In this document: positions 43,588 to 52,187 of the stretch, piece by piece
How the letters are laid out: each line of letters opens with the position of its first letter
How positions within the stretch are numbered: position 1 is the first letter of the stretch
Source: Kaistia adipata DSM 17808
GTDB lineage: Bacteria > Pseudomonadota > Alphaproteobacteria > Rhizobiales > Kaistiaceae
Direction: 5' to 3'
NCBI RefSeq assembly: GCF_000423225.1
Contig: NZ_AUHO01000007.1
Span: forward strand, 744,001 to 808,000
Length of the DNA: 64,000 nucleotides
Program-made: the position numbers and the translations under genes
The notes under the pieces: model-generated
What the model was told of the DNA's origin: nothing
Seen by the model: the letters and a program-made list of their open reading frames with translations, nothing else
Database searches by the model: none

Positions 43588-44892
43588 TCAGGAGCGGGAA
43601 GGACGATCGAGCCAGTCCAGGAAGCGGTAATACTCGCCGATGACGGGAATGAACCACGGATTGCCGGTGTAGCCGGGGACGGTCTTGATCGGGTTGAAGG
43701 CGAAGGCGCTTGTCTCGCCGGTGCCGAGGATGTCGCCGGCGAGGCAGTGGCCGAAATGGCTCATCAGCGCGACGCCCTGGCCGCAGCAGCCGAGCGCGTA
43801 GTGGACGCCGTCCCGCGAGCCGAGATGCGGCAGGGAGTCGAAGGTGAACGCGACGTTGCCGGTCCAGCTGTGGGTGACGCCGACATTGGCAAGGCTCGGG
43901 AACACCTCGGCCATGGACAGGCGCAGCCGGCGCGCGCTCTCCAGCACGCTGATCGGCCGGAAGCTGGTGCGTCCGCCGAAGATCATGCGGCGGCCATCCG
44001 GTGACAGGCGGTAGTAGTAGAGGTTGCGCTTGGTGTCCTGGATCATGCGCTTGCCCGGGATCAGCGCCTTGAGGCGCTCGGGATCGAGTTCCTCGGTCGC
44101 GATGATGTAGCTGCCGATCGGAATGACGCGGCGCTTGAACCAGGACAGGCTGCCATCGGTATAGGCGTTGGTCGCGACGACCAGGCGCTCGGCGCGGACC
44201 GTGCCCTTCGCCGTCGAGAGCACGAAGCGCCCGCCTTCCTTGTTCATCGCTTCGACGCGGCAGCGCGTGACGAACTGGACGCCGGCGTCGCGGCAGGCGC
44301 GGACCAGCCCGGCGTGATAGCGCGCCGGATGCAGTCCGCCGGCGAAGGTCGTGATGCGGCCGCCGAAATAGAGGTCGGAGTTCAGCTCGCGCTTCTGGTC
44401 GGCGCGGGAGACCATGCGCGTCTCGACGCCGAGCGCGTCGAGCTGCTCGGCCTCGACCGCCAGGTCGTCATAGTGCTTCGGCGCATAGGCGGCGAAATAC
44501 ATGCCGTGGCGTTGGTAGCCGCAGTCGATCGCGTTCTCGGCGATCTGCTTCTCGAGAAACAGGACCGAGTTCTGCGCCTCGAAGAAGATCCGGTCGGCCC
44601 GTTCCTTGCCGTATGTCTTGACCAGCTGCGGATGCGAGACCTTGAGCGTGCCGGATACCATGCCGCCGTTGCGCGTGCTGCCGCCTTCGCCGAGGTCGCC
44701 CGCCTCGACGACCAGCACCTTGGTGCCGGCGCGGGCCAGCCGCAGCGCGGCGTTCAGACCGGTATATCCGGAGCCGATGACCGCGACGTCGATCGCGCCG
44801 GATGGCAGCGGCTGGTCGGTGCCGCGGTCTCGGGCCTCCCACCAGTACGGACTTTGAGATATAGCTGAGCCGGTTCCGCCCTCGAGCCGCAC
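43588..44892 (-). CDS. FAD-dependent amine oxidase, gamma-glutamylputrescine oxidase-like
   Basis: 434-aa DAO-family flavoenzyme. Dinucleotide motif IDVAVIGSGYTGLNAALRLA near the N-terminus, GGSTRNGGMVSG block, and C-terminal CCGQGVALMSHFGHCLAGDI, all as in PuuB-like oxidases. Start is the GTG at 44892 because GGAGGGG lies 6 nt upstream; the longer frame from 44958 would run through the operator at 44927-44945. Forms an operon with ridA. Likely substrate is an amine such as putrescine or a gamma-glutamyl derivative; no PuuA ligase is in the window, so the native substrate may be free. Confidence 0.85.
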   Translation of the reverse strand: MRLEGGTGSAISQSPYWWEARDRGTDQPLPSGAIDVAVIGSGYTGLNAALRLARAGTKVLVVEAGDLGEGGSTRNGGMVSGTLKVSHPQLVKTYGKERADRIFFEAQNSVLFLEKQIAENAIDCGYQRHGMYFAAYAPKHYDDLAVEAEQLDALGVETRMVSRADQKRELNSDLYFGGRITTFAGGLHPARYHAGLVRACRDAGVQFVTRCRVEAMNKEGGRFVLSTAKGTVRAERLVVATNAYTDGSLSWFKRRVIPIGSYIIATEELDPERLKALIPGKRMIQDTKRNLYYYRLSPDGRRMIFGGRTSFRPISVLESARRLRLSMAEVFPSLANVGVTHSWTGNVAFTFDSLPHLGSRDGVHYALGCCGQGVALMSHFGHCLAGDILGTGETSAFAFNPIKTVPGYTGNPWFIPVIGEYYRFLDWLDRPSRS

Positions 44893-44926
44893 GACATTCC
44901 CCTCCGATTCACGATATGCGAACAAA

Positions 44927-44945
44927 GTTCGTCTATAGCGAAATT
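44927..44945 (-). promoter_or_regulatory. Third copy of the 19-bp XRE-cupin operator motif
   Basis: On the minus strand it reads AATTTCGCTATAGACGAAC, matching the two copies at 42511-42549. It is 35 bp before the oxidase GTG. CGAAC-AAA-GTTCG (44919-44931) overlaps it as a second dyad. Confidence 0.65.
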
Positions 44946-45007
44946 GACGCATAGGCAAGGGCGCGCGTGCGGGCTTGAGCCGCCGTTCACGGCCGGTTTT
45001 TGGAGGC

Positions 45008-45034
45008 GGACGGAGGGCGGGCGGCCCTCCGTCC
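45008..45034. terminator. Hairpin downstream of ortB
   Basis: GGACGGAGGG (45008-45017) pairs with CCCTCCGTCC (45025-45034), 10 bp after the ortB stop. It ends the long minus-strand operon. Confidence 0.65.
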
Positions 45035-45043
45035 CATTCTCGC

Positions 45044-46441
45044 TCAGTTCAGCGCGGCGCGGACGAACGACTCGTCCGTTTGGGTTTCCGCGGCCAGGAA
45101 GGCGGCGACTTCCGGGCTGATCTCGCCACCACCGGCACCGGCGACGGCCTTGCGGATCAGGCTGGTGCGCAGCCGGGTCATGTCCATGTCGCGGACCTTG
45201 ATGCGGCCCGGATGATCCGGAATGATCACGTTCTTGCCGGGCACTTCCTGTTCGGAATCGCCACGCAGGATCTCGACGCCGCGGGCACGGGCGAAGGTCA
45301 GCTGGGCCGAGGGCTGCTTGCCGGCGCCGGCATACTCGGTCTCCTGCACGACGATCGTCCGGTCCTCGTCCATTTCCTGGGCGAGGGCGAACGCCGCCGC
45401 CAGCGACACGTTGCCGGCGGGGCCGCGCTCCAGGCCCTCCAGCCGCGCCAGCGCTTCGGTCACGTAGAACACCTCGCCCTGCTTCAGCAGCAGGTAGCGG
45501 TCCATGTAGCGCAGCACGCGGGCAGCGTTGCGGGGCACGTCGGTGCGGTCCGGCCAGCCGGCGAACGGGATGCCGAAGCCGGTGTGGCCGGTGGTGAAGT
45601 GCTTGCGGTTGAAATCGACGTCGCTTGCCATGTGCAGGCCGGAGAGATCGACGCTGGCGCCGATCACCTGCGTGGCGGTGGCGCCCGCCTTGCGCAGGCC
45701 GCGCGCCGTGCCGGTGAGGTTGCCGCCGCCGGCATGGGTGCAGATCACCACGTCGGGCATGCGTCCGACGACGCTCTGCATCTGCTCGACGATCTCGAAG
45801 CCGAGCGGCTCGACGCCGGCGATGGCGAAGGGCGTATAGAGCGAGGCGTTGAAGAAGCCCGTCTCCTCCAGCACGCGCAGGAAGCTGTAGAAGAGCTCCG
45901 GCCCGACCGACATCTGGCGGACTTCAGCGCCGTAGATCTCGCAGGCGCGCCCTTTTTCCAGGATCTCCGGCTGGCCGATGCCCAGGCTGTCGAAGACCTC
46001 CTGCACGACGATGCAGCTCATGCCGCGGCGTGCCGCCTGGCTGGCGACGGCGGCTCCATAATTGCCGCTGGTGGCGGAGACGACGCCCTTGAAGCCGGCG
46101 CGCTGCGCGTGATGCAGGCTCAGCGAGGCGCGCCGCGCCTTGTAGCTTCCCGACGGATTGGAGGCCTCGTCCTTGACGAAGATGCGCGCGCCCTTGCCCT
46201 TCGGCGCCAAGCGACGCGCCAGCTGCGTCAGCTGGCGCAGCTCGATCAGCGCGGTGCTCCCGATGCCCGAGGCGGCCTGGACCTGGCGGATCTCCTCGAT
46301 CGAATAGGGGACCAGCCCCATCAGCGCCTCGTAGTCGAAGGCGATCGGGTCGCGCATGAAGGGCTGGTAGTCGAGCCCGAGCGAGCCCAGCATGATCGCG
46401 GGCTTGCGCGCCATGACGCTGTCATAGTCGTGCTCAGTCAT
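45044..46441 (-). CDS. ortB: 2-amino-4-ketopentanoate thiolase, beta subunit
   Basis: 465-aa fold-type II PLP enzyme. PLP lysine Lys101 in NPSGSYKARRAS, glycine-rich phosphate loop in SATSGNYGAAVA, and the C-terminal region expected for OrtB. OrtB with OrtA splits 2-amino-4-ketopentanoate with CoA into alanine and acetyl-CoA, the last step of oxidative ornithine degradation first known from clostridia. The upstream ortA and ord genes and the LAO-type transporter strongly support this call over a generic threonine synthase or diaminopropionate lyase. One base separates it from ortA. Confidence 0.9.
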   Translation of the reverse strand: MTEHDYDSVMARKPAIMLGSLGLDYQPFMRDPIAFDYEALMGLVPYSIEEIRQVQAASGIGSTALIELRQLTQLARRLAPKGKGARIFVKDEASNPSGSYKARRASLSLHHAQRAGFKGVVSATSGNYGAAVASQAARRGMSCIVVQEVFDSLGIGQPEILEKGRACEIYGAEVRQMSVGPELFYSFLRVLEETGFFNASLYTPFAIAGVEPLGFEIVEQMQSVVGRMPDVVICTHAGGGNLTGTARGLRKAGATATQVIGASVDLSGLHMASDVDFNRKHFTTGHTGFGIPFAGWPDRTDVPRNAARVLRYMDRYLLLKQGEVFYVTEALARLEGLERGPAGNVSLAAAFALAQEMDEDRTIVVQETEYAGAGKQPSAQLTFARARGVEILRGDSEQEVPGKNVIIPDHPGRIKVRDMDMTRLRTSLIRKAVAGAGGGEISPEVAAFLAAETQTDESFVRAALN

Positions 46442-46442
46442 G

Positions 46443-46751
46443 TCAGGCCTCCGCGCCGTTCGATTTCATCAAGGCGACGAGCTCGTCGCCGGCAGCCAGC
46501 AGCTCGGGCACGGCCCGACCGAAGTCATGGCCATAGGCGGGATTGTCGGCGATCAGGACGCCCGACAGGATCGTGCCGATCGCCGTGCGGATGCGGACCG
46601 TGTCGCCGAGCTCGGCCGTTTCCTCCAGCAGCCAGCCCTTCACGCGCATCTCGAGCGGCACGCGGCGGGTTTCTTCGGGCAGCGAGGCGGGCCGCTGATG
46701 CGGCTCCAGGATGATGTCGTGGATTTGCACCCAGTTTCCAAGTTTGGACAA
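46443..46751 (-). CDS. ortA: 2-amino-4-ketopentanoate thiolase, alpha subunit
   Basis: 102 aa from a TTG start at 46751, which has AGGAGAGGAG a few bases upstream; a TTG at 46778 is also open but overlaps ord. Core pattern: GNWVQIHDIILEPHQRPASLP, VPLEMRVKGWLLEE, GDTVRIRTAIGTILSGVL and AYGHDFGRAVPELLAAGDEL. These blocks match OrtA, the small subunit that has no homology to other enzymes, so its presence is the best single marker of the pathway. Confidence 0.9.
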   Translation of the reverse strand: MSKLGNWVQIHDIILEPHQRPASLPEETRRVPLEMRVKGWLLEETAELGDTVRIRTAIGTILSGVLIADNPAYGHDFGRAVPELLAAGDELVALMKSNGAEA

Positions 46752-46767
46752 ACGCCGCTCTCCTCTC

Positions 46768-47799
46768 CTAGCTGGCAAAATGACGGGGGCTGTTCACGGG
46801 CAGGTCCGTCACAGCGAGCAGCCCCGGCTGCGCCGCGGACAGGTACTCGATCGCGTTCACGGCAGCCGCGGCGGTGCCGTCGCCGCCCTTGATCTCGGGA
46901 GTGATCGTCATGCGGATGACCTGGTCCCCGGTGATGACGATCTCGTCCGAGGTCTGCAGTCCCTCCGTCTCCGGGCAGATCTGCTGGGGATGCTCAAGCC
47001 GCAGCACCTCGCGGCCATCGGAAAAGGCGGTGATGCAATGCACGCAGCCGGCGACCTGGCCGGGCTCGACGGTGACATGGGGGGTCTCGCGCCGCGCGGT
47101 GGCCAGGATCGGCGCCCGCGTCTCCTCGAGCCGATCGATCGTCCAGTTCAGATGGCGGGCGATGAGGGCGACGGATTGGAGGAAGCCGACATGACCGACC
47201 ACCGAGCCGTCGGCGACGGCGGCTTCGAATGCTTCGGGGCTGAGGCCGACGCCCTGGCTGGTCAGCACCGTCGGACCGAAGGCGGAGAGGCTGTTTCGGC
47301 GCACGGCGCGAATGTGGCTGACATGGCCGCACGGCACCGTCAGCGCCAGGACGAGCATATCCATGGCGAAGCCGGGGTTCACGCCGGTGCCCATGATCCG
47401 CACGCCGTGCCGGCGCGCCGCCTCGTCGAGCCGCAGCGCGGCCGCCGGATCGGCCGCCGACGGGCAGGACATCTCCTCGGCGATCGAGATGACGTCATGG
47501 CCGTGCGCGGCGCATTGCTGGATGGCCGGCTCCACACTGGCGAGGAAGGATGCCGTCGCCTGCAGCACGACCCCATGGCGGATGCTCGCCAGCACGGCCT
47601 CGGCGTCATTGCTGACGCGGACGTCGCAGGCCGGTGCGTCGGGGCCGAGCAGCTCGGACAGCGTCTTGCCGACCGACTGCGGATTGAAGTCGATCGCGCC
47701 GGCGATGACGTAGCCGCGCTTGAGTACGAGCGTGGCGATCTTCCGCCCCATGGCGCCCAGACCGAAGATGATGATCTGGCGGCGTTCTTCTTGTTTCAT
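46768..47799 (-). CDS. ord: 2,4-diaminopentanoate dehydrogenase
   Basis: 343 aa NAD(P)-dependent dehydrogenase with a DapB-like Rossmann start (IIIFGLGAMGRKIATLVLKRG, GLGAMG at 13-18). Central blocks EEMSCPSAADPAAALRLDEAARRHGVRIMGTGVNPGFAMDML are typical of the 2,4-diaminopentanoate dehydrogenase family. The product, 2-amino-4-ketopentanoate, is the OrtAB substrate. Ord is followed by ortA and ortB and preceded by the transporter ATPase gene. Missing here are the earlier enzymes (ornithine racemase and the B12-dependent ornithine 4,5-aminomutase OraSE). Confidence 0.88.
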   Translation of the reverse strand: MKQEERRQIIIFGLGAMGRKIATLVLKRGYVIAGAIDFNPQSVGKTLSELLGPDAPACDVRVSNDAEAVLASIRHGVVLQATASFLASVEPAIQQCAAHGHDVISIAEEMSCPSAADPAAALRLDEAARRHGVRIMGTGVNPGFAMDMLVLALTVPCGHVSHIRAVRRNSLSAFGPTVLTSQGVGLSPEAFEAAVADGSVVGHVGFLQSVALIARHLNWTIDRLEETRAPILATARRETPHVTVEPGQVAGCVHCITAFSDGREVLRLEHPQQICPETEGLQTSDEIVITGDQVIRMTITPEIKGGDGTAAAAVNAIEYLSAAQPGLLAVTDLPVNSPRHFAS

Positions 47800-47933
47800 G
47801 TCTTCCTCGACAGGTTTGTCGCTTGTCCCGTGTCGCTGGCCCGGTGGAGAACGCGACAGCCGCGTGCGCGCAGCCGCCCGCCTCGGCAGAGTGCCGAACG
47901 ACCGAAAGTCTTGTTGTTCGAATGCTTTGGTAG

Positions 47934-48722
47934 TCAGTGTCTCTTGGCGATGAAGCGCGCGAATTCCTCGCTCTTCGGCGCCGAGAACATCGCGTCGGGC
48001 GCGCCTTGCTCGGCGATCCGCCCTTCGTGCAGAAACACGACTTCGCTCGATACCGCGCGGGCGAAATCCATCTCGTGCGTGACGACGATCATGGTCCGGC
48101 CTTCCTCGGCCAGGTCGCGCATGACCTTGAGCACCTCACCGACGAGCTCGGGATCGAGCGCCGAGGTCGGCTCGTCGAACAGGATGGCGTCCGGCTCCAT
48201 CGCCAGGGCGCGGGCGATCGCCACGCGCTGCTGCTGTCCGCCCGAAAGCTGCGAGGGATACATGTCCATGCGCTGACTGAGGCCGACGCGGGCGAGCAGC
48301 GCCTCGGCCCGCTCGCGCGCCTCCGCGACCTTCTGCTTCTTCACATGGACCGGCCCTTCCATGACGTTTTCGAGGACGGTGCGGTGGCTCCAGAGGTTGA
48401 ACTGCTGGAAGACCATGCCGAGCCGGGCCCGGATGCGCTGCACGTGTCGGGCGTCGGGGCCGCGATCGCCACCGAGCTTCACCTCTTCGCCATGCACGAC
48501 GAGGCGGCCGGAGGTTGGCGTTTCCAGCAGGTTGAGGCAGCGCAGGAAGGTGCTCTTGCCCGAGCCCGAGGCGCCCAGGATCGAAATCACGTCATGCGTG
48601 CGGGCCTGGAGCGAGATCCCCTTCAGCACTTCGACGGCGCCGAAGGACTTGGTGATGTCTTCCGCCTTCAGGACGAGTTCGGGCTGGCGGTCGGCAGGCT
48701 TGGCCGCGGGCGACGAAATCAT
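47934..48722 (-). CDS. Basic/polar amino-acid ABC transporter ATP-binding protein
   Basis: 262 aa HisP-type ATPase. Walker A GASGSGKST, signature LSGGQQQR, Walker B ILFDEPTSALDPE, H-loop VTHEMD. The ATG at 48722 overlaps the permease stop as ATGA and has GGAG upstream; the longer frame from 48791 lies inside the permease gene. Same strand as ord-ortAB, 135 bp before ord. Confidence 0.94.
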   Translation of the reverse strand: MISSPAAKPADRQPELVLKAEDITKSFGAVEVLKGISLQARTHDVISILGASGSGKSTFLRCLNLLETPTSGRLVVHGEEVKLGGDRGPDARHVQRIRARLGMVFQQFNLWSHRTVLENVMEGPVHVKKQKVAEARERAEALLARVGLSQRMDMYPSQLSGGQQQRVAIARALAMEPDAILFDEPTSALDPELVGEVLKVMRDLAEEGRTMIVVTHEMDFARAVSSEVVFLHEGRIAEQGAPDAMFSAPKSEEFARFIAKRH

Positions 48723-49432
48723 GGCGAGGCTCCGGGAAGGGGGGAACTGGGGTGCATGTGGCGCGCCAGGCGCAATTCGATCAGGCGCCACAGCAGGACG
48801 ATGCAGGCGGTGATCATCAGGTAGATCGCTGCCGCCCAGATGTAGATGGCGAAGTCGAAGCTATGCAGGAAGATCTGCCGCGATCGGCCCATCAGGTCGA
48901 AGACGGTGACGACCGAGGCTAGCGCCGAGCCCTTGACGAGAATGATCATCTCGTTGCCGAGACCCGGCCAGGCGAAGCGCACGGCGTGCGGGAAGATCAC
49001 CCGGCGCAGGATCTGGCGATAGGTCATGCCGACGGCCTGCGCGGCCTCGACCTCGCCGCGCGGGACAGCCTGGATGCCGCCCCGCAGGATCTCCGCCTGG
49101 TAGGCGGTCGTATACATCACCAGCACGAGCACGCAGCAGTTGAACGGCTCGCGGATGAAGCCCCAGAGGCCCCATTCCTGGAAGAACGGCCGGAACTGGC
49201 CGGATCCGTAGAAGACGAGGAACAGCTGCGCCAGAAGTGGCGTGCCGCGCACGAAGGACACGTAGAGCCGCAGCAGGCCGCCGGCCACCGGGCCGGCATG
49301 GACCCGCCCGAGCGCCAGCAGCGGCGTGATCACGACCGAGATCAGGGCCGCCGTCACCGTCAGTTTCAGCGTCATCGCCGTGCCGTCGAGCAAGCGCGGC
49401 CAGTTCGCCAGGAGAGTGCCGATGAGATCCAT
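48719..49432 (-). CDS. Amino-acid ABC transporter permease (HisM type)
   Basis: 237 aa with five helices. ATPase contact loop EAAQAVGMTYRQILRRVIFPH. Partner of the next permease upstream (3 bp gap), giving the heterodimer expected for HisQM-type systems. Confidence 0.93.
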   Translation of the reverse strand: MDLIGTLLANWPRLLDGTAMTLKLTVTAALISVVITPLLALGRVHAGPVAGGLLRLYVSFVRGTPLLAQLFLVFYGSGQFRPFFQEWGLWGFIREPFNCCVLVLVMYTTAYQAEILRGGIQAVPRGEVEAAQAVGMTYRQILRRVIFPHAVRFAWPGLGNEMIILVKGSALASVVTVFDLMGRSRQIFLHSFDFAIYIWAAAIYLMITACIVLLWRLIELRLARHMHPSSPLPGASP

Positions 49433-49435
49433 GGG

Positions 49436-50143
49436 TCAGGCCCTCGCCACGCCGCGGTTCGCGCGTCGCTCCATGCGCGCCAGGGCCGTCTCTGAGAACA
49501 GGCAGAGGACCCAGTAGATGGCGCAGGCGACGAGATAGAAGGTGAAGGGCTGCTTGGTGACGCCGACGGCGACCTTCGTCATCCGCATCAGGTCGTTGAC
49601 GGCGATGATCGAGACCAGCGACGTGTCCTTGAGCAGTCCGAGCCACAGATTGCCGAGCCCCGGCAGGGCGAAGCGCCAGAGCTGGGGGAGCTTGATGCGC
49701 CAGAAGATCTGCGCCGGGCTCATGCCGATGGCCTGGCCCGCCTCGATCTGCCCGCGTGGAATGGCGATGAAGCCGCCGCGAATGACCTCGGCGGCGAAGG
49801 CGCCGAAGACCAGCGCCAGCGCCGTGGTGCCCGCGACGAAGGGGCTGATGTCGAACCCGGCGCCGCCCGGCGCGAAATGCTGCGAGAACGACTTCAGCGC
49901 CAGGCCGACGCCGTTATAGACCATGAACAGCGTCAGGATCTCCGGCAGGCCGCGCATCAGTGTCGTGTATCCGACACCGACGGCACGGAGCATGAAGCTC
50001 CGCGCCATCAGGAGCTGCGCAACCCCGAAGCCGATCAGCAGCCCCACGGGCAGGGTCGCCGCGGCCAGACGGACCGTCACGCCCAGCCCGCTGAGCAATT
50101 CGTCGCCCCAGCCGGTGTTCCCGAAAGAGAACTGATCAAACAT
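49436..50143 (-). CDS. Amino-acid ABC transporter permease (HisQ type)
   Basis: 235 aa. ATPase contact loop IEAGQAIGMSPAQIFWRIKLPQ. Follows the binding-protein gene by 31 bp. Together with the 48719-49432 permease it forms the membrane part of the importer. Confidence 0.93.
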   Translation of the reverse strand: MFDQFSFGNTGWGDELLSGLGVTVRLAAATLPVGLLIGFGVAQLLMARSFMLRAVGVGYTTLMRGLPEILTLFMVYNGVGLALKSFSQHFAPGGAGFDISPFVAGTTALALVFGAFAAEVIRGGFIAIPRGQIEAGQAIGMSPAQIFWRIKLPQLWRFALPGLGNLWLGLLKDTSLVSIIAVNDLMRMTKVAVGVTKQPFTFYLVACAIYWVLCLFSETALARMERRANRGVARA

Positions 50144-50174
50144 GCAAACCGATCCCCCGGCCGGAGCGCATCGA

Positions 50175-50948
50175 CTACTGAAGCGTGTAGATGTCGATGG
50201 TGAAGTACTTGTCGTTCAGCTTCTTGAAGGTTCCGTCGGCGCGGATCTCGGCGATCGCCTTGTTCACGCGCTCGCGCAGGGCGGTGTCTTCCTGGCGCAG
50301 CGCGATGCCGGCGCCTTCGCCGACAAAGGCCGGGTCGACGATCGGCGGCCCGGCGACCTCGCAGCAGGCGCCTTCCTCGGTCTTGACGAAGTCGATCGAG
50401 GGCAGGAGATCGCCCAGCATCACGTCGATGCGGCCGTTCGACATGTCGAGATTGAGCTCGACCTGCGAGGGGTAGAGGCGGATATCGGCGTCCGGATACT
50501 TGGCCTGAACGTATTCCGCCTGCGTCGATCCGGTCTGGGCGCCGATGACCTTGCCCTTCATCGTCTCGTTGCTGAATTCCGTCATGCCGGAATCCTTGGC
50601 GACGATGTGGGTCATGGCGGTCTTGTAGTAGGGATCGCTGAAGGCGACCTGCTTCTTGCGCGGCTCGGTGATGTTCATCGAGGCGACGATCAGATCGTAC
50701 TTCTTGGTCAGGAGACCGGGAATGATGCCGTCCCAATCCTGCGCGACGAACTCGCAGTCGGCGCCGATGCGCTTGCAGAGTTCCATGCCGAAATCGATGT
50801 CGAAGCCCTCGATCTTGCCGTCGGTGCCGACATAGTTGAATGGCGGGTAGGCCGCTTCCGTGGCGAGCTTCAGCGATTCAGCCGAGGCCGTGGAAAGGGA
50901 CGCGCACAGAGCCGCGCCGCGAAGCAGCGTCTTCAGATAGGTCTTCAT
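50175..50948 (-). CDS. LAO/HisJ-type basic amino-acid binding protein
   Basis: 257 aa SBP_bac_3 protein with a signal peptide ending near ASA-E (residue 23). Sequence blocks EGFDIDFGMELCKRIGADCEFV, DGIIPGLLTKKYDLIVASMNITEPRKKQVAFSDPYY are those of lysine/arginine/ornithine-binding proteins. This suits import of ornithine or 2,4-diaminopentanoate for the ord-ortAB enzymes. An odd Cys pair occurs at EEGACCEVAG. 30 bp after the RpiR gene on the same strand. Confidence 0.93.
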   Translation of the reverse strand: MKTYLKTLLRGAALCASLSTASAESLKLATEAAYPPFNYVGTDGKIEGFDIDFGMELCKRIGADCEFVAQDWDGIIPGLLTKKYDLIVASMNITEPRKKQVAFSDPYYKTAMTHIVAKDSGMTEFSNETMKGKVIGAQTGSTQAEYVQAKYPDADIRLYPSQVELNLDMSNGRIDVMLGDLLPSIDFVKTEEGACCEVAGPPIVDPAFVGEGAGIALRQEDTALRERVNKAIAEIRADGTFKKLNDKYFTIDIYTLQ

Positions 50949-50978
50949 GATATCTCCGGTTGGTGTTTGTTCTTGTTG

Positions 50979-51872
50979 TTATGTTGCGATGTGGACGAGC
51001 GGGTTGCCGACATGGCCAGTGAACGCGCCGTAGAGCCGCGCGGTCTTGAGCAGCCGTTCCTCGGCCTCTTCGCCAAGGGCGAGGAAGATGTCGTTCAAAA
51101 GCAGGTTCGAGAGGATCGCCAGATGGGCGGTCGAATCCCAGAACTGCTTGAACTGGGTCGACACGGAAAACATCTCGTCGCTGTTGTCGGCGCCCCAGTT
51201 GCAGAACTGGTCGGTCATCAGCGTGACGGCAACGCCATGGGCGCGGGCCTCTGACGCCAGCACCTTGGCCTGGCGGGAATACCGCCGGCCCTCGAACATC
51301 ACGAGGCAGGCTTCGCCTTCATGGGCGAGCAACTCGGCGAAATTGCCGGCGGCCAGATCCAGCAGCTGCACGCCGTCGCGCAGATATTGCAGCTGGTTGG
51401 CGAAATACATCGCGAGGCCCCGATCGGTCTGGAAGCCGACGACGAAGACGCGCGGACACTTCGCCAGCCGCTCCACCACGCGCGGCCAGTTCGGGCTGTG
51501 GGCATATTCGTAGACGTGCACCAGCCCAGCCATCTCCATCTCGAGCGCCTGGGCGATGCGCTCCTCACGCTGGCTCGAGGCGTTGCGCAGCTGGTCGAGT
51601 TGATCCTTGATCAGCCAGGGCTGGTCGCCGATGTCGTCTTTCAGGTGTTCCTTGAGATCCTTGAAATTGGCGTAGCCGATCGCCCGGCAGAAACGTCCGA
51701 CGCTGGCTTCGCTGACCTGGATGCGCTCCGCCAGGCTCGCGGCGGTTTCGAAGGGGAGATCCTTCAGGCTGTTCAGCATGAACGTCGCGATCGCCCGCGC
51801 GGAGCGCGTTCCGGTGTTCGCCGCGTGCGTCAGGCGCGTCCTGATGGAGTGCGTGGTCTGCATGTCGGTCAC
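50979..51872 (-). CDS. MurR/RpiR family transcriptional regulator
   Basis: 297 aa. N-terminal RpiR helix-turn-helix (residues about 25-75, SLAERIQVSEASVGRFCRAIGYANFKDLKEHL) and a SIS domain (about 130-265). RpiR regulators usually sense sugar phosphates, but several control amino-acid or amine operons. This one is the first gene of an operon ending in ord-ortA-ortB, so it probably responds to the amino acid or a breakdown product. A 16-bp dyad at 51906-51921 lies upstream. Confidence 0.9.
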   Translation of the reverse strand: MTDMQTTHSIRTRLTHAANTGTRSARAIATFMLNSLKDLPFETAASLAERIQVSEASVGRFCRAIGYANFKDLKEHLKDDIGDQPWLIKDQLDQLRNASSQREERIAQALEMEMAGLVHVYEYAHSPNWPRVVERLAKCPRVFVVGFQTDRGLAMYFANQLQYLRDGVQLLDLAAGNFAELLAHEGEACLVMFEGRRYSRQAKVLASEARAHGVAVTLMTDQFCNWGADNSDEMFSVSTQFKQFWDSTAHLAILSNLLLNDIFLALGEEAEERLLKTARLYGAFTGHVGNPLVHIAT

Positions 51873-51905
51873 GTCGGTCCTCGTTCGATCTTGAAAGATT
51901 ATCGT

Positions 51906-51921
51906 CAGAATTTTGATTCTG
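51906..51921. promoter_or_regulatory. Candidate RpiR operator
   Basis: CAGAAT-TTTG-ATTCTG, a perfect 6-bp dyad in an AT-rich stretch 34 bp before the RpiR gene start. Autoregulation through this site is inferred from position and symmetry only. The surrounding gap 51873-52187 (315 bp) holds no gene. Confidence 0.45.
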
Positions 51922-52187
51922 CAAGTTTTACGTCATTATGGCGATGTTGCGGTTTGCGCCATGGATTTCCGGCGAATAGCACGTCGCGCCGCACGGGGCG
52001 GCGTGCAGTGACGTCAGGCCGGTTCGTCGGGGGAGGGAGGATGACTGGCTTCGAGGAGCGGCGGGGATTTCCCCGGCCGGCTCAGCGGGCAAGGCTCGCG
52101 CTGGTTGCCGCGCGCGGCCCGGCCGTGGATAGTTCGGCCTTCTCCATCACCCACCCCGAACGATTCTCGAACGAGAGAGGACATTTC

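Noticed and set aside
51321-52187. Upstream part of a 408-aa plus-strand frame ending in the RidA gene
   Set aside because: It reads antisense through the RpiR gene; the RidA domain and ribosome site begin at 52188.
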